This document shows, piece by piece, positions 25,737-35,230 of a DNA stretch of 64,000 nt; within the stretch, counting starts at the first letter, position 1, and every line of letters begins with the position of its first letter. The position numbers and the translations under genes are program-made. The stretch is from Hahellaceae bacterium. Lineage in GTDB: Bacteria; Pseudomonadota; Gammaproteobacteria; Pseudomonadales; Oleiphilaceae. The notes under the pieces were generated by a model. The model was not told the DNA's origin. It searched no databases and saw only the letters and a program-made list of their open reading frames with translations. The stretch lies in contig JACKOD010000003.1 in the NCBI GenBank assembly GCA_024234505.1, forward strand, positions 361,001-425,000, in the 5' to 3' direction.

Positions 25737-26951
25737 TTGAGTTCAGTTGAGTCACAACAGCGAGTGTTGTCTGGCATGAGGCCTACAGGAAAATTACACC
25801 TTGGCCATTATCACGGTGTGTTAAAAAACTGGGTGCAGCTCCAGCATGATTATGACTGTTTCTTTTTTGTTGCAGATTGGCATGCGCTAACGACACATTA
25901 CGAAGATCCACACATTATCGAGAATAGTGTATGGGATATGGTCATTGACTGGTTGGCTGCAGGCATTAATCCGGGTAGAGCGACCTTATTTATTCAATCC
26001 CGGGTACCTGAGCACGCGGAATTGCACCTCCTGTTATCTATGATGACACCGCTGGGTTGGTTAGAGCGCGTACCGACCTATAAGGATCAACAAGAAAAGC
26101 TGAAAGAAAAAGATCTCGCTACCTATGGGTTTCTAGGCTATCCATTGTTGCAAAGTGCCGACATTCTAATGTATCGCGCAGGCCTCGTCCCGGTTGGCGC
26201 GGATCAGGTGAGTCATGTCGAATTGACGCGAGAAGTGGCCAGGCGCTTCAATCATCTGTACGGAAAAGAGCCGGGATTTGAACAGCAGGCCGAAGCCGCA
26301 ATTGCGAAAATGGGTAAGAAGAACGCAAAACTATATCGAAATCTGAGGCGCAGCTATCTCGAGCAGGGTGATGCCGAAGCATTAGATACTGCAAGGGCGT
26401 TGATCAAGGAACAGCAGAACATTTCACTGGGTGATCGTGAACGTCTATTCGGCTATATCGAAGGTGGCGGAAAGGTCATACTGCCAGAGCCGCAACCTTT
26501 GTTGACTCCGGCCTCAAAAATGCCAGGCTTGGACGGCCAGAAAATGTCCAAGTCTTATGGCAACACCATCGGTCTCAGAGAAGCGCCTGCATCAGTAGAT
26601 CAGAAAATCAGAACGATGCAGACCGATCCGGCGCGTGTTCGTCTTACCGATCCGGGGGATCCTGCCAAATGTCCGGTTTGGCAGCTACATGAAGTCTATT
26701 CGGATGATTCCACCAAGGACTATGTGCAGAAAGGATGCAGAAGTGCAGGGATTGGCTGTCTGGATTGCAAGAAGCCCCTCATTGAAGCTATTTTGGCAGA
26801 GCAAAAGCCGATTCATGAGCGTGCACAGCACTACGAGAACAATCCGGAGCTTGTGCGTTCTATTATTGCTGAAGGTTGTGAAAATGCACGAGATGCAGCA
26901 AAGGGTACGCTGGACGAAGTGCGTAAAGTCATGGGATTGTCCTACCTTTAA
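25737..26951 (+). CDS. trpS: Tryptophanyl-tRNA synthetase, iron-sulphur-motif type
   Basis: Charges tRNA-Trp. The class I signatures are HLGHYHG (about 21-27) and KMSKS (269-273). C312, C334, C341 and C344 form C-x21-C-x6-C-x2-C, close to the C-x22-C-x6-C-x2-C motif that binds a 4Fe-4S cluster in Thermotoga maritima TrpRS. E. coli-type TrpRS (about 334 aa) lacks it. The start is probably the TTG at 25737, preceded by AAGGAG at 6 bases; a longer frame from the ATG at 25650 would add 29 non-conserved residues. With the TTG start it is 404 aa. The stop overlaps scpA (TAATG), so it heads a trpS-scpA-scpB-rluB operon. Confidence 0.94.
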   Translation: MSSVESQQRVLSGMRPTGKLHLGHYHGVLKNWVQLQHDYDCFFFVADWHALTTHYEDPHIIENSVWDMVIDWLAAGINPGRATLFIQSRVPEHAELHLLLSMMTPLGWLERVPTYKDQQEKLKEKDLATYGFLGYPLLQSADILMYRAGLVPVGADQVSHVELTREVARRFNHLYGKEPGFEQQAEAAIAKMGKKNAKLYRNLRRSYLEQGDAEALDTARALIKEQQNISLGDRERLFGYIEGGGKVILPEPQPLLTPASKMPGLDGQKMSKSYGNTIGLREAPASVDQKIRTMQTDPARVRLTDPGDPAKCPVWQLHEVYSDDSTKDYVQKGCRSAGIGCLDCKKPLIEAILAEQKPIHERAQHYENNPELVRSIIAEGCENARDAAKGTLDEVRKVMGLSYL

Positions 26952-27853
26952 TGGATGAGTTGATGTCAGTCTCGGAAGGCGCGACTGACTCCGCTGGCGT
27001 AAGACTGGAGCCGGTGGAGGCAGAGCAGTTTGTGCAACAGGCGTTGCCGTTAGCGATTGTTGACGGCAAACCAATGACCAAATTGCCGGACGATCTATAC
27101 ATTCCGCCAGATGCACTGGCAGTTATGTTAGAGGCTTTTGAAGGGCCTCTGGACTTGCTGCTATATCTTATTAGAAAGCAAAACGTAGATATCATCGAGA
27201 TAGATGTCAGCGAAATTACACGGCAGTACATGGACTACATTGAGCTAATGGAGGCGATGAGGTTCGAGTTGGCTGCCGAATATTTGTTGATGGCTGCTAT
27301 GTTGGCAGAAATAAAATCGAGAATGTTGTTGCCTCGACAGCAAGACGAACTGGGTGAGGAAGAAGATCCTCGGGCGGAGCTAATACGGCGTTTGCAACAA
27401 TATGAGCGTTTTAAACGTGCCGCAGAGGATCTGGATGCGCTTCCACGATTGGAGCGAGAAAATTTCGAAATTGTATTGCCTCCGCCGAAACTCGAATCTC
27501 AGCGAGTGCACCCAGATGTGGATCTTCAAGAAATATTGTTAGCTTTTCAGGAAGTGATGCGCCGTGCGGATATGTTTGAAAATCATCAGGTCGAGAGAGA
27601 AAGACTGTCTACGCGTGAGCGTATGAGCCAGCTACTCGACGAGCTCAGCCCGACGAGCTTTACTCGTTTTGAAGCGCTCTTTCGAATAGACGAGGGACGA
27701 TTAGGTTTGGTTGTCACTTTTCTTGCCATGCTCGAACTCATTAAAGAGCAGTTGGTTGAACTTGTTCAAAATGAAGTATTTGGCCCAATTCATTTGCGCG
27801 CAAGAGTCGGGACGGCTGTTGAAGATTCGGAGTGGAGCGAAATTGATACATGA
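26951..27853 (+). CDS. scpA: Segregation and condensation protein A (kleisin)
   Basis: A kleisin that bridges the SMC head domains in the bacterial condensin; smc itself is encoded 4 kb downstream. The signature EGPLDLLLYLIRKQNVDI and the helical EYLLMAAMLAEIKSRMLLP mark the N-terminal SMC-neck-binding part (about 60-130). A winged-helix C-terminus (about 230-290) contacts the SMC cap. The first 55 residues are an acidic extension not shared by shorter homologues. At 300 aa it is within range. It is coupled to trpS (TAATG) and overlaps scpB by 4 bases. Confidence 0.95.
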   Translation: MDELMSVSEGATDSAGVRLEPVEAEQFVQQALPLAIVDGKPMTKLPDDLYIPPDALAVMLEAFEGPLDLLLYLIRKQNVDIIEIDVSEITRQYMDYIELMEAMRFELAAEYLLMAAMLAEIKSRMLLPRQQDELGEEEDPRAELIRRLQQYERFKRAAEDLDALPRLERENFEIVLPPPKLESQRVHPDVDLQEILLAFQEVMRRADMFENHQVERERLSTRERMSQLLDELSPTSFTRFEALFRIDEGRLGLVVTFLAMLELIKEQLVELVQNEVFGPIHLRARVGTAVEDSEWSEIDT

Positions 27854-28530
27854 AAGATGAATCCTTTCAACAACTTCAATGCATTGTTGAGGCTGCATTG
27901 ATCGTCGCAGGAAAGCCTCTGGACATTGAGCAAATCAGCGAGCTTTTTGACGAGGGCGCGCGTCCGGCAAAATCGGTATTACGCGAGGTGCTGGCAGAGA
28001 TTCGTCAACAGTGTGAAGGGCGCGGATTTGAACTTACTGAGGTAGCGAGCGGATATCGCTTTCAGGTCAGGCAGGCGTATGCCCCCTGGGTTAGCCGTCT
28101 TTGGGAGGAAAAGCCGCAGAGATATTCGCGCGCCTTGCTTGAAACACTTGCGCTTATCGCTTATCGACAGCCGATTACCCGAGGAGAGATCGAAGATATA
28201 AGGGGGGTGGCTGTCAGCACAAACATTATTAAAACACTGGCAGAGAGAAGTTGGATCAGAGTGGTTGGGCAAAAAGATGTGCCGGGTCGACCTTCGCTCT
28301 ATGCCACAACCAGGCAGTTTCTAGATTATTTTAATTTGAAATCACTCGATCAATTGCCGCCACTGAGTGAAATCCGAGATTTGGATATCATTGGTAGGGA
28401 ATTGGATTCAATGCGTCTTGCAGAAGCTGAGGCTGCTGTTAATGACGAATTGGAAGAAAGCTTAAATACTGAGGCCACAGACGAAAACTTATTGGCCCAA
28501 ACGACACCTACTGACAGGTCCCTGCATTAA
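27850..28530 (+). CDS. scpB: Segregation and condensation protein B
   Basis: Dimeric winged-helix partner of ScpA in the SMC-ScpAB complex. The typical first helix (LQCIVEAALIVAGKPLDIEQI) and the motif ALLETLALIAYRQPITRGEIEDIRGV in pieces near residues 92-120 are present, with GRPSLYATT forming the second wing. The acidic tail after about 190 is variable in the family. At 226 aa it is normal. It begins with ATGA overlapping scpA; rluB follows directly after the stop, so the three are probably co-translated. Confidence 0.95.
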   Translation: MKDESFQQLQCIVEAALIVAGKPLDIEQISELFDEGARPAKSVLREVLAEIRQQCEGRGFELTEVASGYRFQVRQAYAPWVSRLWEEKPQRYSRALLETLALIAYRQPITRGEIEDIRGVAVSTNIIKTLAERSWIRVVGQKDVPGRPSLYATTRQFLDYFNLKSLDQLPPLSEIRDLDIIGRELDSMRLAEAEAAVNDELEESLNTEATDENLLAQTTPTDRSLH

Positions 28531-29517
28531 ATGAAAAACGATAAGATAGTAATGAATGATGTTGTCGAATCCATGGAAAGTGGGCTTTCCGGTGAACGAC
28601 TGCAAAAAATACTGGCGAACGCAGGGATGGGATCTCGCCGAGAAATCGAAGCGTGGATTAGCGAGGGTCGTATTAAGATTAACGGCCGGGTTGCTCAATT
28701 GGGTGATCGAGTTGTTGATGCGGATGTGGTCACTCTGGACGATAAAAAGTTATACCTGACGGCACCCGAAGATCGAGTTCGCCGCGTTATCGCCTACAAC
28801 AAGCCTGAAGGAGAAATTTGTACCCGTAGCGATCCAGAGGGACGTCCAACTGTTTTTGCGCGTTTACCTCGATTGAGAGGCGAGCGCTGGGTAGTGGTGG
28901 GACGTCTGGATATCAACACTTCGGGACTGCTGCTGTTTACTAATGACGGCGAGTTGGCTAATCGATTGATGCACCCGTCTAGCGGTGTTGACAGAGAGTA
29001 CGCGGTACGCGTACTCGGCGAAGTTGACGACGATATGATCGAACGCTTAAAAGAGGGCGTGTTGCTGGACGATGGTATGGCCCGATTTAGCGATATTTCA
29101 GCCGCGGGCGGTGAGGGAGCAAACAAATGGTTTCACGTTACCTTGATGGAGGGCCGAAATAGAGAAGTGCGTCGATTGTGGGAGTCTCAAGGTGTAACCG
29201 TGAGTCGACTCAAACGCGTGCGCTATGGATGTGTTTTCCTGCCCAGTCGGCTTAAACAGGGGTATTGGGAAGAGCTAAGTCAAAGAGATACGGATAATCT
29301 TGCCACGCTTGTTGGCCTGCCTTCTGTCATCGTTAAGGCAAAAGATCCTAAAGATGCTCAGGCGTGGAAGCGCAAGCAAAACAAGCGCCCGAGTGCTCAA
29401 CGTGTTGTAAAAAATAAGGCAGATCAGGAACCCCGTGGCAAGCCTCGTCCGTCCAAGTCGGGCGCAAAAGCCAAGCCTTCTGGTTCGCAAAAGAAAAGTC
29501 GCGCCGGGCAAGCCTGA
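28531..29517 (+). CDS. rluB: 23S rRNA pseudouridine synthase RluB
   Basis: Makes pseudouridine at position 2605 (E. coli numbering) of 23S rRNA. It has an N-terminal S4 RNA-binding domain (about 20-65, ERLQKILANAGMGSRREIE), then the RsuA-type catalytic domain with D127 in GRLDINTSGLLL. NREVRRLWES is also conserved. The C-terminal 60 residues are Lys/Arg/Pro/Ser-rich and probably disordered, typical of RluB. At 328 aa it is normal. It abuts the scpB stop without a gap; scpA-scpB-rluB is a common bacterial order. Confidence 0.94.
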   Translation: MKNDKIVMNDVVESMESGLSGERLQKILANAGMGSRREIEAWISEGRIKINGRVAQLGDRVVDADVVTLDDKKLYLTAPEDRVRRVIAYNKPEGEICTRSDPEGRPTVFARLPRLRGERWVVVGRLDINTSGLLLFTNDGELANRLMHPSSGVDREYAVRVLGEVDDDMIERLKEGVLLDDGMARFSDISAAGGEGANKWFHVTLMEGRNREVRRLWESQGVTVSRLKRVRYGCVFLPSRLKQGYWEELSQRDTDNLATLVGLPSVIVKAKDPKDAQAWKRKQNKRPSAQRVVKNKADQEPRGKPRPSKSGAKAKPSGSQKKSRAGQA

Positions 29518-29528
29518 ACTGAAACATA

Positions 29529-30488
29529 TCAGGCCTGCTTGCTTTGCTGTGAGATTGAGGTTCTTTCGCGAACCTCAGCTGACATGACCCGGTTGCGACC
29601 GGCTTTTTTGGCTTTGTAGAGCGCTTTATCGGCACGCTCCATAAAATGTGTGAGCGTTTCGCCTTTGTTAAAGGTTGCCGTTCCCATACTGGCGGTAACA
29701 GGAATTTCAGTGTCACCTACAAAGTGGCGGGACGATTCGATGTTTCTGCGTAGACGTTCTGCGATTATTCGCGCACCGGCTGCGTTGGTGTTGCTTAAAA
29801 TAATCACAAATTCTTCGCCGCCAAAGCGGAAGCACTGGTCACTCTTGCGTGAAGACGCCTTTAGGCAGCCGGCCATTTGTTTCAAAATAACATCGCCACT
29901 GCAGTGTCCCCACGTATCGTTAATATTCTTAAAATGGTCTATATCGATAATGATGACGGAAAGCTCCGTACTGTGGCGGCGACAAATTTCCGCTTCACGA
30001 TGCATGGCCGAATCTAGTGCACGCTTATTACCCAGCTCGGTCAGCGGGTCCTGCAGTGCGGCCTCCAAGGCCTGGCGATACAAGAGCGCGTTGCGAAGAG
30101 GGAAAACGAGCGATGACATGACGCGTTCAATAATCGACAATTCTTCTTCCACAAATTTCTTGCTTCGGGTGATGTGAATTTCACCCAGGTCTTCGTCGTC
30201 GAGTTTCAGGCGGTAATTGCAGCTATGAGCCAGCCGCTTTTCACCCGAGAGATAGTAGCCCACAGACTCACAGGCGTAATCAAACTGATCGAAATTAACG
30301 AGGTGGCGCACTTCTTCGACAAAAATATTGATGATCTGGCGAATATCCAGAGTAGTCTGTAGTCGGCGTGACAGGCGCGAAAGTAGATCATCGTTCTGAT
30401 TTGTCTGGCGACCAAGATCATTCAATGTTGATACTAATCTGGCACGATTGAAATCGATGGTGTCTGCTTTGGTTTTGTTGGTTGTCAT
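29529..30488 (-). CDS. Diguanylate cyclase with N-terminal sensor-like domain
   Basis: Predicted to make c-di-GMP. The GGDEF domain fills the C-terminal half, with the active-site motif GGEEF at 223-227 and an intact inhibitory I-site RxxD (R214-D217) five residues before it, so product feedback is expected. DPLTELGNKRALD marks the domain start. The N-terminal 150 residues look like a GAF-type cytosolic domain (LQTTLDIRQIINIFVEEV); its ligand is unknown and no membrane segment is present. I choose the ATG at 30488, which has CGGAGAG upstream; an in-frame ATG at 30656 would add 56 residues. It is convergent with rluB. Confidence 0.92.
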   Translation of the reverse strand: MTTNKTKADTIDFNRARLVSTLNDLGRQTNQNDDLLSRLSRRLQTTLDIRQIINIFVEEVRHLVNFDQFDYACESVGYYLSGEKRLAHSCNYRLKLDDEDLGEIHITRSKKFVEEELSIIERVMSSLVFPLRNALLYRQALEAALQDPLTELGNKRALDSAMHREAEICRRHSTELSVIIIDIDHFKNINDTWGHCSGDVILKQMAGCLKASSRKSDQCFRFGGEEFVIILSNTNAAGARIIAERLRRNIESSRHFVGDTEIPVTASMGTATFNKGETLTHFMERADKALYKAKKAGRNRVMSAEVRERTSISQQSKQA

Positions 30489-30836
30489 CGTTCTGACTCT
30501 CCGATACAGCGGCGAAGATTTGCCGATTGAATGCGTTTGGAGGTAATAAAGCCAGTAGCGTGCCAGCAAATAAACAAAGCTATTAATATCATTGCGATAG
30601 ATGGATTTTTTAGGAAGATTTACGAGTTGTGCGGCGACAAATTGACGAAACTTCATGAGCTGTCTGGTTTGTCAGAACAGATTTATGACGCATAGGTTGG
30701 TAAGAAAATTAAATTTGACCCCATGAGTGAGCCAAAACATTAGGTGCATGCGCTAGTCATAGAAAGGGGCTGTGTTAGAATGCGCCAGTTATCCCGGTCC
30801 ATTTTGACCCTCCGGTTAAGGCGATAGAGTAAATCC
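30489..30836. other. Intergenic region between diguanylate cyclase and GntR regulator genes
   Basis: 348 bases between divergent genes. If the cyclase starts at its longer ATG (30656), the left half is coding. A direct repeat of TTTGACCC occurs at 30714-30721 and 30803-30810, the second 26 bases before the regulator start. No convincing promoter pair was found. Confidence 0.5.
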
Positions 30837-31496
30837 ATGAATTTCAGGGCAGCAGAAAGTTTGGCAGAGCAAATTGCTCAACACTTAGGACAAAGAATTA
30901 TTTGTGGCCAGTTAAAACCTGAAGAAAGAATACAGGAACTGAAAATTGCAGGTGAACTGGATGTGAGTCGTGGCTCGGTGCGTGAAGCGTTGCTAATTTT
31001 AGAGCGCCGCCATTTAATCAATATATTTCCTCGCAAAGGTGCCGTGGTTTCAGAGCTCACGGCGCACCATGTTTCGAGTTTATATGATATCTATATGTCG
31101 CTTTTGACCATGTTGGCTCAGAAACTTGCAGACTGTTTACAACCAGGGGATATGGCGCTTTTTCTCGCACAGGTAGAAAAAATATCAAAACTGACTCGCA
31201 CGGTAGATCGCCCTATCGAGGAGGTCATTGATGCAGCGTTTGAGCTCATGTCACTCTGTTATCCGCTGGTTGACAATCCTTATCTGGAAGAAACACTGGA
31301 AAACTTCAGACCCGCATTAAGTCGAACCTACTTTATTGCGATGAATCGCCGACGGGGCGAGCGAGATCATTCACTCGCCTTTGTTTCTAAGCTCGTCGAG
31401 GCCGTACAAGGTCGTGACTACGAGGGCATTGCAAATGTAATCCATGTCTATGGTTCGAGTCAGCGAGACTTGGTTTTGAAAGAACTGGAGGGGTGA
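30837..31496 (+). CDS. GntR-family transcriptional regulator
   Basis: An N-terminal winged helix-turn-helix (about 8-70: ERIQELKIAGELDVSRGSVREA in part, with the DNA-recognition helix SRGSVREAL) marks the FadR/GntR group. The C-terminal 140 residues are helical like an FCD ligand domain. The usual DxxFH metal motif appears as DAAFE, and only one later histidine (DHSLAF) is in place, so the metal site may be degenerate. It lies just upstream of smc, as a GntR gene does in Pseudomonas. The effector is unknown. At 219 aa the size is normal. Direct TTTGACCC repeats upstream could be its own operator. Confidence 0.88.
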   Translation: MNFRAAESLAEQIAQHLGQRIICGQLKPEERIQELKIAGELDVSRGSVREALLILERRHLINIFPRKGAVVSELTAHHVSSLYDIYMSLLTMLAQKLADCLQPGDMALFLAQVEKISKLTRTVDRPIEEVIDAAFELMSLCYPLVDNPYLEETLENFRPALSRTYFIAMNRRRGERDHSLAFVSKLVEAVQGRDYEGIANVIHVYGSSQRDLVLKELEG

Positions 31497-31507
31497 TTTG
31501 CCCGTTT

Positions 31508-31535
31508 GAATAGCGCCTATTGGATGCGGCTATTC
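31508..31535. repeat. Inverted repeat between the GntR gene and smc
   Basis: GAATAGC (31508-31514) and GCTATTC (31529-31535) are perfect 7-base arms with a 14-base loop, 12 bases after the GntR stop. Without a T-run, it may be a weak terminator or an operator. Confidence 0.35.
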
Positions 31536-31609
31536 TGCCTCGATATTTCGTTACTCGTATCACTGCCTACTAATTACTTCACCCGATAAAAAAAGGAAAT
31601 ACGAACCCA

Positions 31610-34600
31610 ATGCGATTAAAGACCATTAAGCTTGCCGGATTTAAATCATTTGTTGATCCGACAACGGTGCCTTTCCCGCATAACCTCTCTGCGGTCGTAG
31701 GTCCGAATGGTTGTGGAAAGTCAAATATAATAGATGCCGTTCGCTGGGTAATGGGTGAGAGTTCCGCGAAGCATTTACGTGGCGAGTCGATGACCGATGT
31801 CATTTTTAACGGGTCAAACACGCGAAAGCCCATCGGCCAGGCATCGATCGAACTTATTTTCGATAATAATGCGGGCAAATTGGTGGGTGAGTACGCTCGG
31901 TTTAGCGAAATATCAGTCAAACGACGAGTTACGAGAGAGGGTCAGTCCGAATACTACCTTAACGGTACTAAATGTCGAAGAAGAGACATTACCGACTTGT
32001 TTTTAGGAACCGGACTGGGGCCGAGAAGCTATGCGATTATCGAGCAGGGAATGATTTCCAGGCTCATTGAGTCCAAGCCGGAAGAGCTGCGCGTTTACAT
32101 AGAAGAAGCCGCAGGCATTTCAAAATACAAAGAGCGACGCAAAGAGACCGAGTCGCGAATGAAGCGAACCCAGGAAAATCTCGATCGCTTAACGGATTTA
32201 AGGGATGAACTGGGACGGCAGTTGCAGCATCTTCAAAAGCAGGCTCAATCTGCAGAAAAGTATACCGAGCTAAAAAAGGAAGAAAGGCATCTCGGTGCAC
32301 AACTTAATGCCATGAAGTGGCACAGCCTCAACGAGCAAGTTGAATTGCAGCTTGCCGACGTGAACGACAGCGAACTCAAGCTTGAGCGAGAAGTACTTGG
32401 CCGATCTACCAATGAAAGCGCGATCGATAAGCTTCGTAGTGAATATGACGAATTTAATATTGAGTTTCAGCGAGTTCAAGCGAGATTTTATGAAACCGGG
32501 GCTGAAATTGCCCGTGCCGAGCAAAGCCTCCAGCACAGCAAAGATCGTGTTCGTCAGCATCAGCGGGAATTGACCAGTACGGTGGATTCTTTGCGAGATA
32601 TTCTCTCGGAGCGCGATCAGGAAGGGGCACGATTAGAGGATATCCTGCTCGAGCTTGAAGACGCGGAACCACGCTTGGAAGAGTTGTCTGCACAGAGCGA
32701 AGACGCGGCAATATCCTTGGAACAAGTTGAACAGGACATGCAGCAGTGGCAGCACAACTGGGAGGACTTTAATCATTCGTCAGCAGGGGCCAGACAAACG
32801 GCAGAAGTAGAGCAATCGCGAATTCAGAATACGGAAGCGATGTTGAGACGTCTGTCCGAGTCAAAAGAAAAACTGGCGGGTGAGTCAGAGTTACTTTTAT
32901 CACAACTCGAAACCTCTGATTATTCCATGTTACAGGAGCAGGTGGTTGAGTTGGATCTCAATATAGAGGCCTTGGAAGATCAGCGTCAAAGCGCCCAGCA
33001 AATCATTGATAGTTCACGGGAGGCGGTTCGCTCATTAGGTGTGGTACTGGCTGAATCTCGCTCACAAGAGCAGCGCTTGAAGGGCGAATTGTCGTCAAAG
33101 CTTGCACTGCAAAAGGCCGCGATGGGTGATGAAAATAAACTGCAACAAGCCTGGTTGTTACGCAATGGGCTCAATCAACATCCAAGATTTGCACAGTCTG
33201 TCACTGTTGCTGAAGGCTGGGATACCGCGCTGGAATCGGTGCTTGGCGACAAACTTCAGGCGATTAGTGTCGACAACGTATCGGAGTTCCCACTCAATGG
33301 ATTGGCTGATCTGCCAGAAACCCTGGTGTTGCTTAATCGCAGTTCGGTGGACCCAGAACGCGACAGTGATTCGGAAAGAAAGACGCTCTACTCTGTGACT
33401 CAAGGTGCCGAGGCGCTCAGGTCAATTTTGGATAAGATCTATCTCGTAGCCGGGCTGGATCAGGGATTGCAACGTCGATCGGAACTTGCAGATGATGAAG
33501 TATTTATCTGCCCTGATGGTACGCTGATCGCTCAAAACTGGATTAGAGTCTACCGTCCGGATGAAAGTCGCGGAGGTGTATTGCGACGTCAGCAAGATAT
33601 CGATGCTATTGAGCTTGCCATCGTTGAGTTAACCCACGCCATATCAGACAGGCTGAATGAGCAGGAACGACGTGCTCATGAGTTGCAAGTCGCGGAACAA
33701 ACGTTGCAGCAGTTACAGAAAGATATGACGGAACGCCAGCGTGCGCGCGCAGACATTCAAGCCAAACTGGGGGCGATATCTGCACGCCAGGAACAGATCA
33801 GCGCACGATTGCAGCGAATTACAACGGATCAGTCAGAACTGGGCCGACAATGGACACAGGAGCAGGAGAAACTGGCCGAGTCCCGAGAGGTTTGGCAAGA
33901 AGCAATGATCCGCCTGGAGGAATTTGCCGAACTGCGGGAAGACTTGCTGGCGCAGCGAGACAAGCTAAGACAAACGCTCGACGAATTGCGCCAGACAAGC
34001 CGCCATCGGCGCGATCAGGCACATCAGGTTCAGTTACAGGTACAAGCTCTGAGGAATCAGAAAGAGAGCTTGAATACGGCCATTGATCGGTTCAATCTTC
34101 AACATGAGCGCCTGCTTGAGCGACGGATGTTGTTGGAAGAGGAACTGGCCGCTGCCGATGAGCCTATAGAAGAATATGCGTTGAAGCTTGAGGGGTTGCT
34201 GGAATCACGAAATCGGGAAGAAGCGGCCTTGGCAAAAGCGCGTGAACAGTTGGATCAGGTTGATCAACTCATGCGTGAAAAGGAAAAATTGCGGCACTCC
34301 GGTGAGCAGGTCGTTATGGATTTACGGGCCAAACTGGAAAAGCAGCGGATGAATTTACAGGCGCTTCAAATTCATCGCCAGGCGATTGAGGAGGAGCTTG
34401 AAAAAGATGATTTATCGTTACCTGAGCTAGTTGCTTCTTTACCTGAAGACGCGCACCCTCAGGTCTGGCAAGAGAGCCTTGAAAAAATTGCGCAAAGAGT
34501 TCAACGTCTGGGTGCTATTAACCTTGCGGCCATCGATGAGTATCAAACCCAAAGTGAGCGCAAGCGTTTTCTGGATGAGCAGAACGCTGATCTGGTCGAG

Positions 34601-35122
34601 GCCCTGGAAACATTAGAGGCGGCGATTCGAAAAATTGATCGTGAAACGCGCGCGCGTTTTAAAGAAACCTTTGATAAAGTAAATGCGGGTCTGCAAGCTC
34701 TGTTTCCCAAAGTATTTGGCGGCGGTATGGCTTATCTGGATTTGACCGGCGAGGATTTGTTAGAAACGGGTGTAACGATCATGGCTCGACCGCCAGGAAA
34801 AAAGAACTCCACGATTCATTTGCTTTCCGGTGGAGAAAAGGCGTTAACGGCGATTGCGTTGATTTTCTCAATTTTTCAGTTGAATCCCGCTCCATTTTGT
34901 ATGCTTGACGAAGTGGATGCGCCGCTGGATGATGCAAACGTCGCACGTTATGCAAATATGGTCAAAGATATGTCCGATCAGGTGCAGTTCATTTATATTA
35001 CCCATAACAAAATTGCGATGGAAATGGCAGATCAACTCATGGGAGTAACGATGCACGAGCCCGGTGTTTCCCGTCTTGTGTCGGTGGATGTCGAAGAGGC
35101 TGCCGCCCTGGCAGCACTTTAG
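31610..35122 (+). CDS. smc: Chromosome segregation protein SMC
   Basis: The ATPase of the SMC-ScpAB condensin, which extrudes loops and compacts the nucleoid. The N-terminal head has Walker A GPNGCGKSN (31-39). Two coiled-coil arms (about 170-505 and 680-1010) flank a hinge (about 510-670). The C-terminal head has the signature LSGGEKAL (from 1072) and Walker B MLDEVDAPLD (1098-1107). At 1170 aa it matches gammaproteobacterial SMC, as distinct from MukB. A ribosome-binding site AAAAGGAAA precedes the ATG. The partners scpA and scpB are in the same window, and zipA and ligA follow. Confidence 0.97.
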   Translation: MRLKTIKLAGFKSFVDPTTVPFPHNLSAVVGPNGCGKSNIIDAVRWVMGESSAKHLRGESMTDVIFNGSNTRKPIGQASIELIFDNNAGKLVGEYARFSEISVKRRVTREGQSEYYLNGTKCRRRDITDLFLGTGLGPRSYAIIEQGMISRLIESKPEELRVYIEEAAGISKYKERRKETESRMKRTQENLDRLTDLRDELGRQLQHLQKQAQSAEKYTELKKEERHLGAQLNAMKWHSLNEQVELQLADVNDSELKLEREVLGRSTNESAIDKLRSEYDEFNIEFQRVQARFYETGAEIARAEQSLQHSKDRVRQHQRELTSTVDSLRDILSERDQEGARLEDILLELEDAEPRLEELSAQSEDAAISLEQVEQDMQQWQHNWEDFNHSSAGARQTAEVEQSRIQNTEAMLRRLSESKEKLAGESELLLSQLETSDYSMLQEQVVELDLNIEALEDQRQSAQQIIDSSREAVRSLGVVLAESRSQEQRLKGELSSKLALQKAAMGDENKLQQAWLLRNGLNQHPRFAQSVTVAEGWDTALESVLGDKLQAISVDNVSEFPLNGLADLPETLVLLNRSSVDPERDSDSERKTLYSVTQGAEALRSILDKIYLVAGLDQGLQRRSELADDEVFICPDGTLIAQNWIRVYRPDESRGGVLRRQQDIDAIELAIVELTHAISDRLNEQERRAHELQVAEQTLQQLQKDMTERQRARADIQAKLGAISARQEQISARLQRITTDQSELGRQWTQEQEKLAESREVWQEAMIRLEEFAELREDLLAQRDKLRQTLDELRQTSRHRRDQAHQVQLQVQALRNQKESLNTAIDRFNLQHERLLERRMLLEEELAAADEPIEEYALKLEGLLESRNREEAALAKAREQLDQVDQLMREKEKLRHSGEQVVMDLRAKLEKQRMNLQALQIHRQAIEEELEKDDLSLPELVASLPEDAHPQVWQESLEKIAQRVQRLGAINLAAIDEYQTQSERKRFLDEQNADLVEALETLEAAIRKIDRETRARFKETFDKVNAGLQALFPKVFGGGMAYLDLTGEDLLETGVTIMARPPGKKNSTIHLLSGGEKALTAIALIFSIFQLNPAPFCMLDEVDAPLDDANVARYANMVKDMSDQVQFIYITHNKIAMEMADQLMGVTMHEPGVSRLVSVDVEEAAALAAL

Positions 35123-35230
35123 GTGATTGGAACTTCTCACAACGATTGAAAAAATAATTCTAGAGTGGCGTGGTCGGTTATATATTCAATGCATCTGTCC
35201 ACCGTACTTATTTAAAAAGTGAACATAAAC

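Noticed and set aside
30489..30656. Longer N-terminus of the cytosolic diguanylate cyclase
   Set aside because: The 56 extra residues lack similarity to a known sensor and the downstream ATG at 30488 has a better ribosome-binding site.
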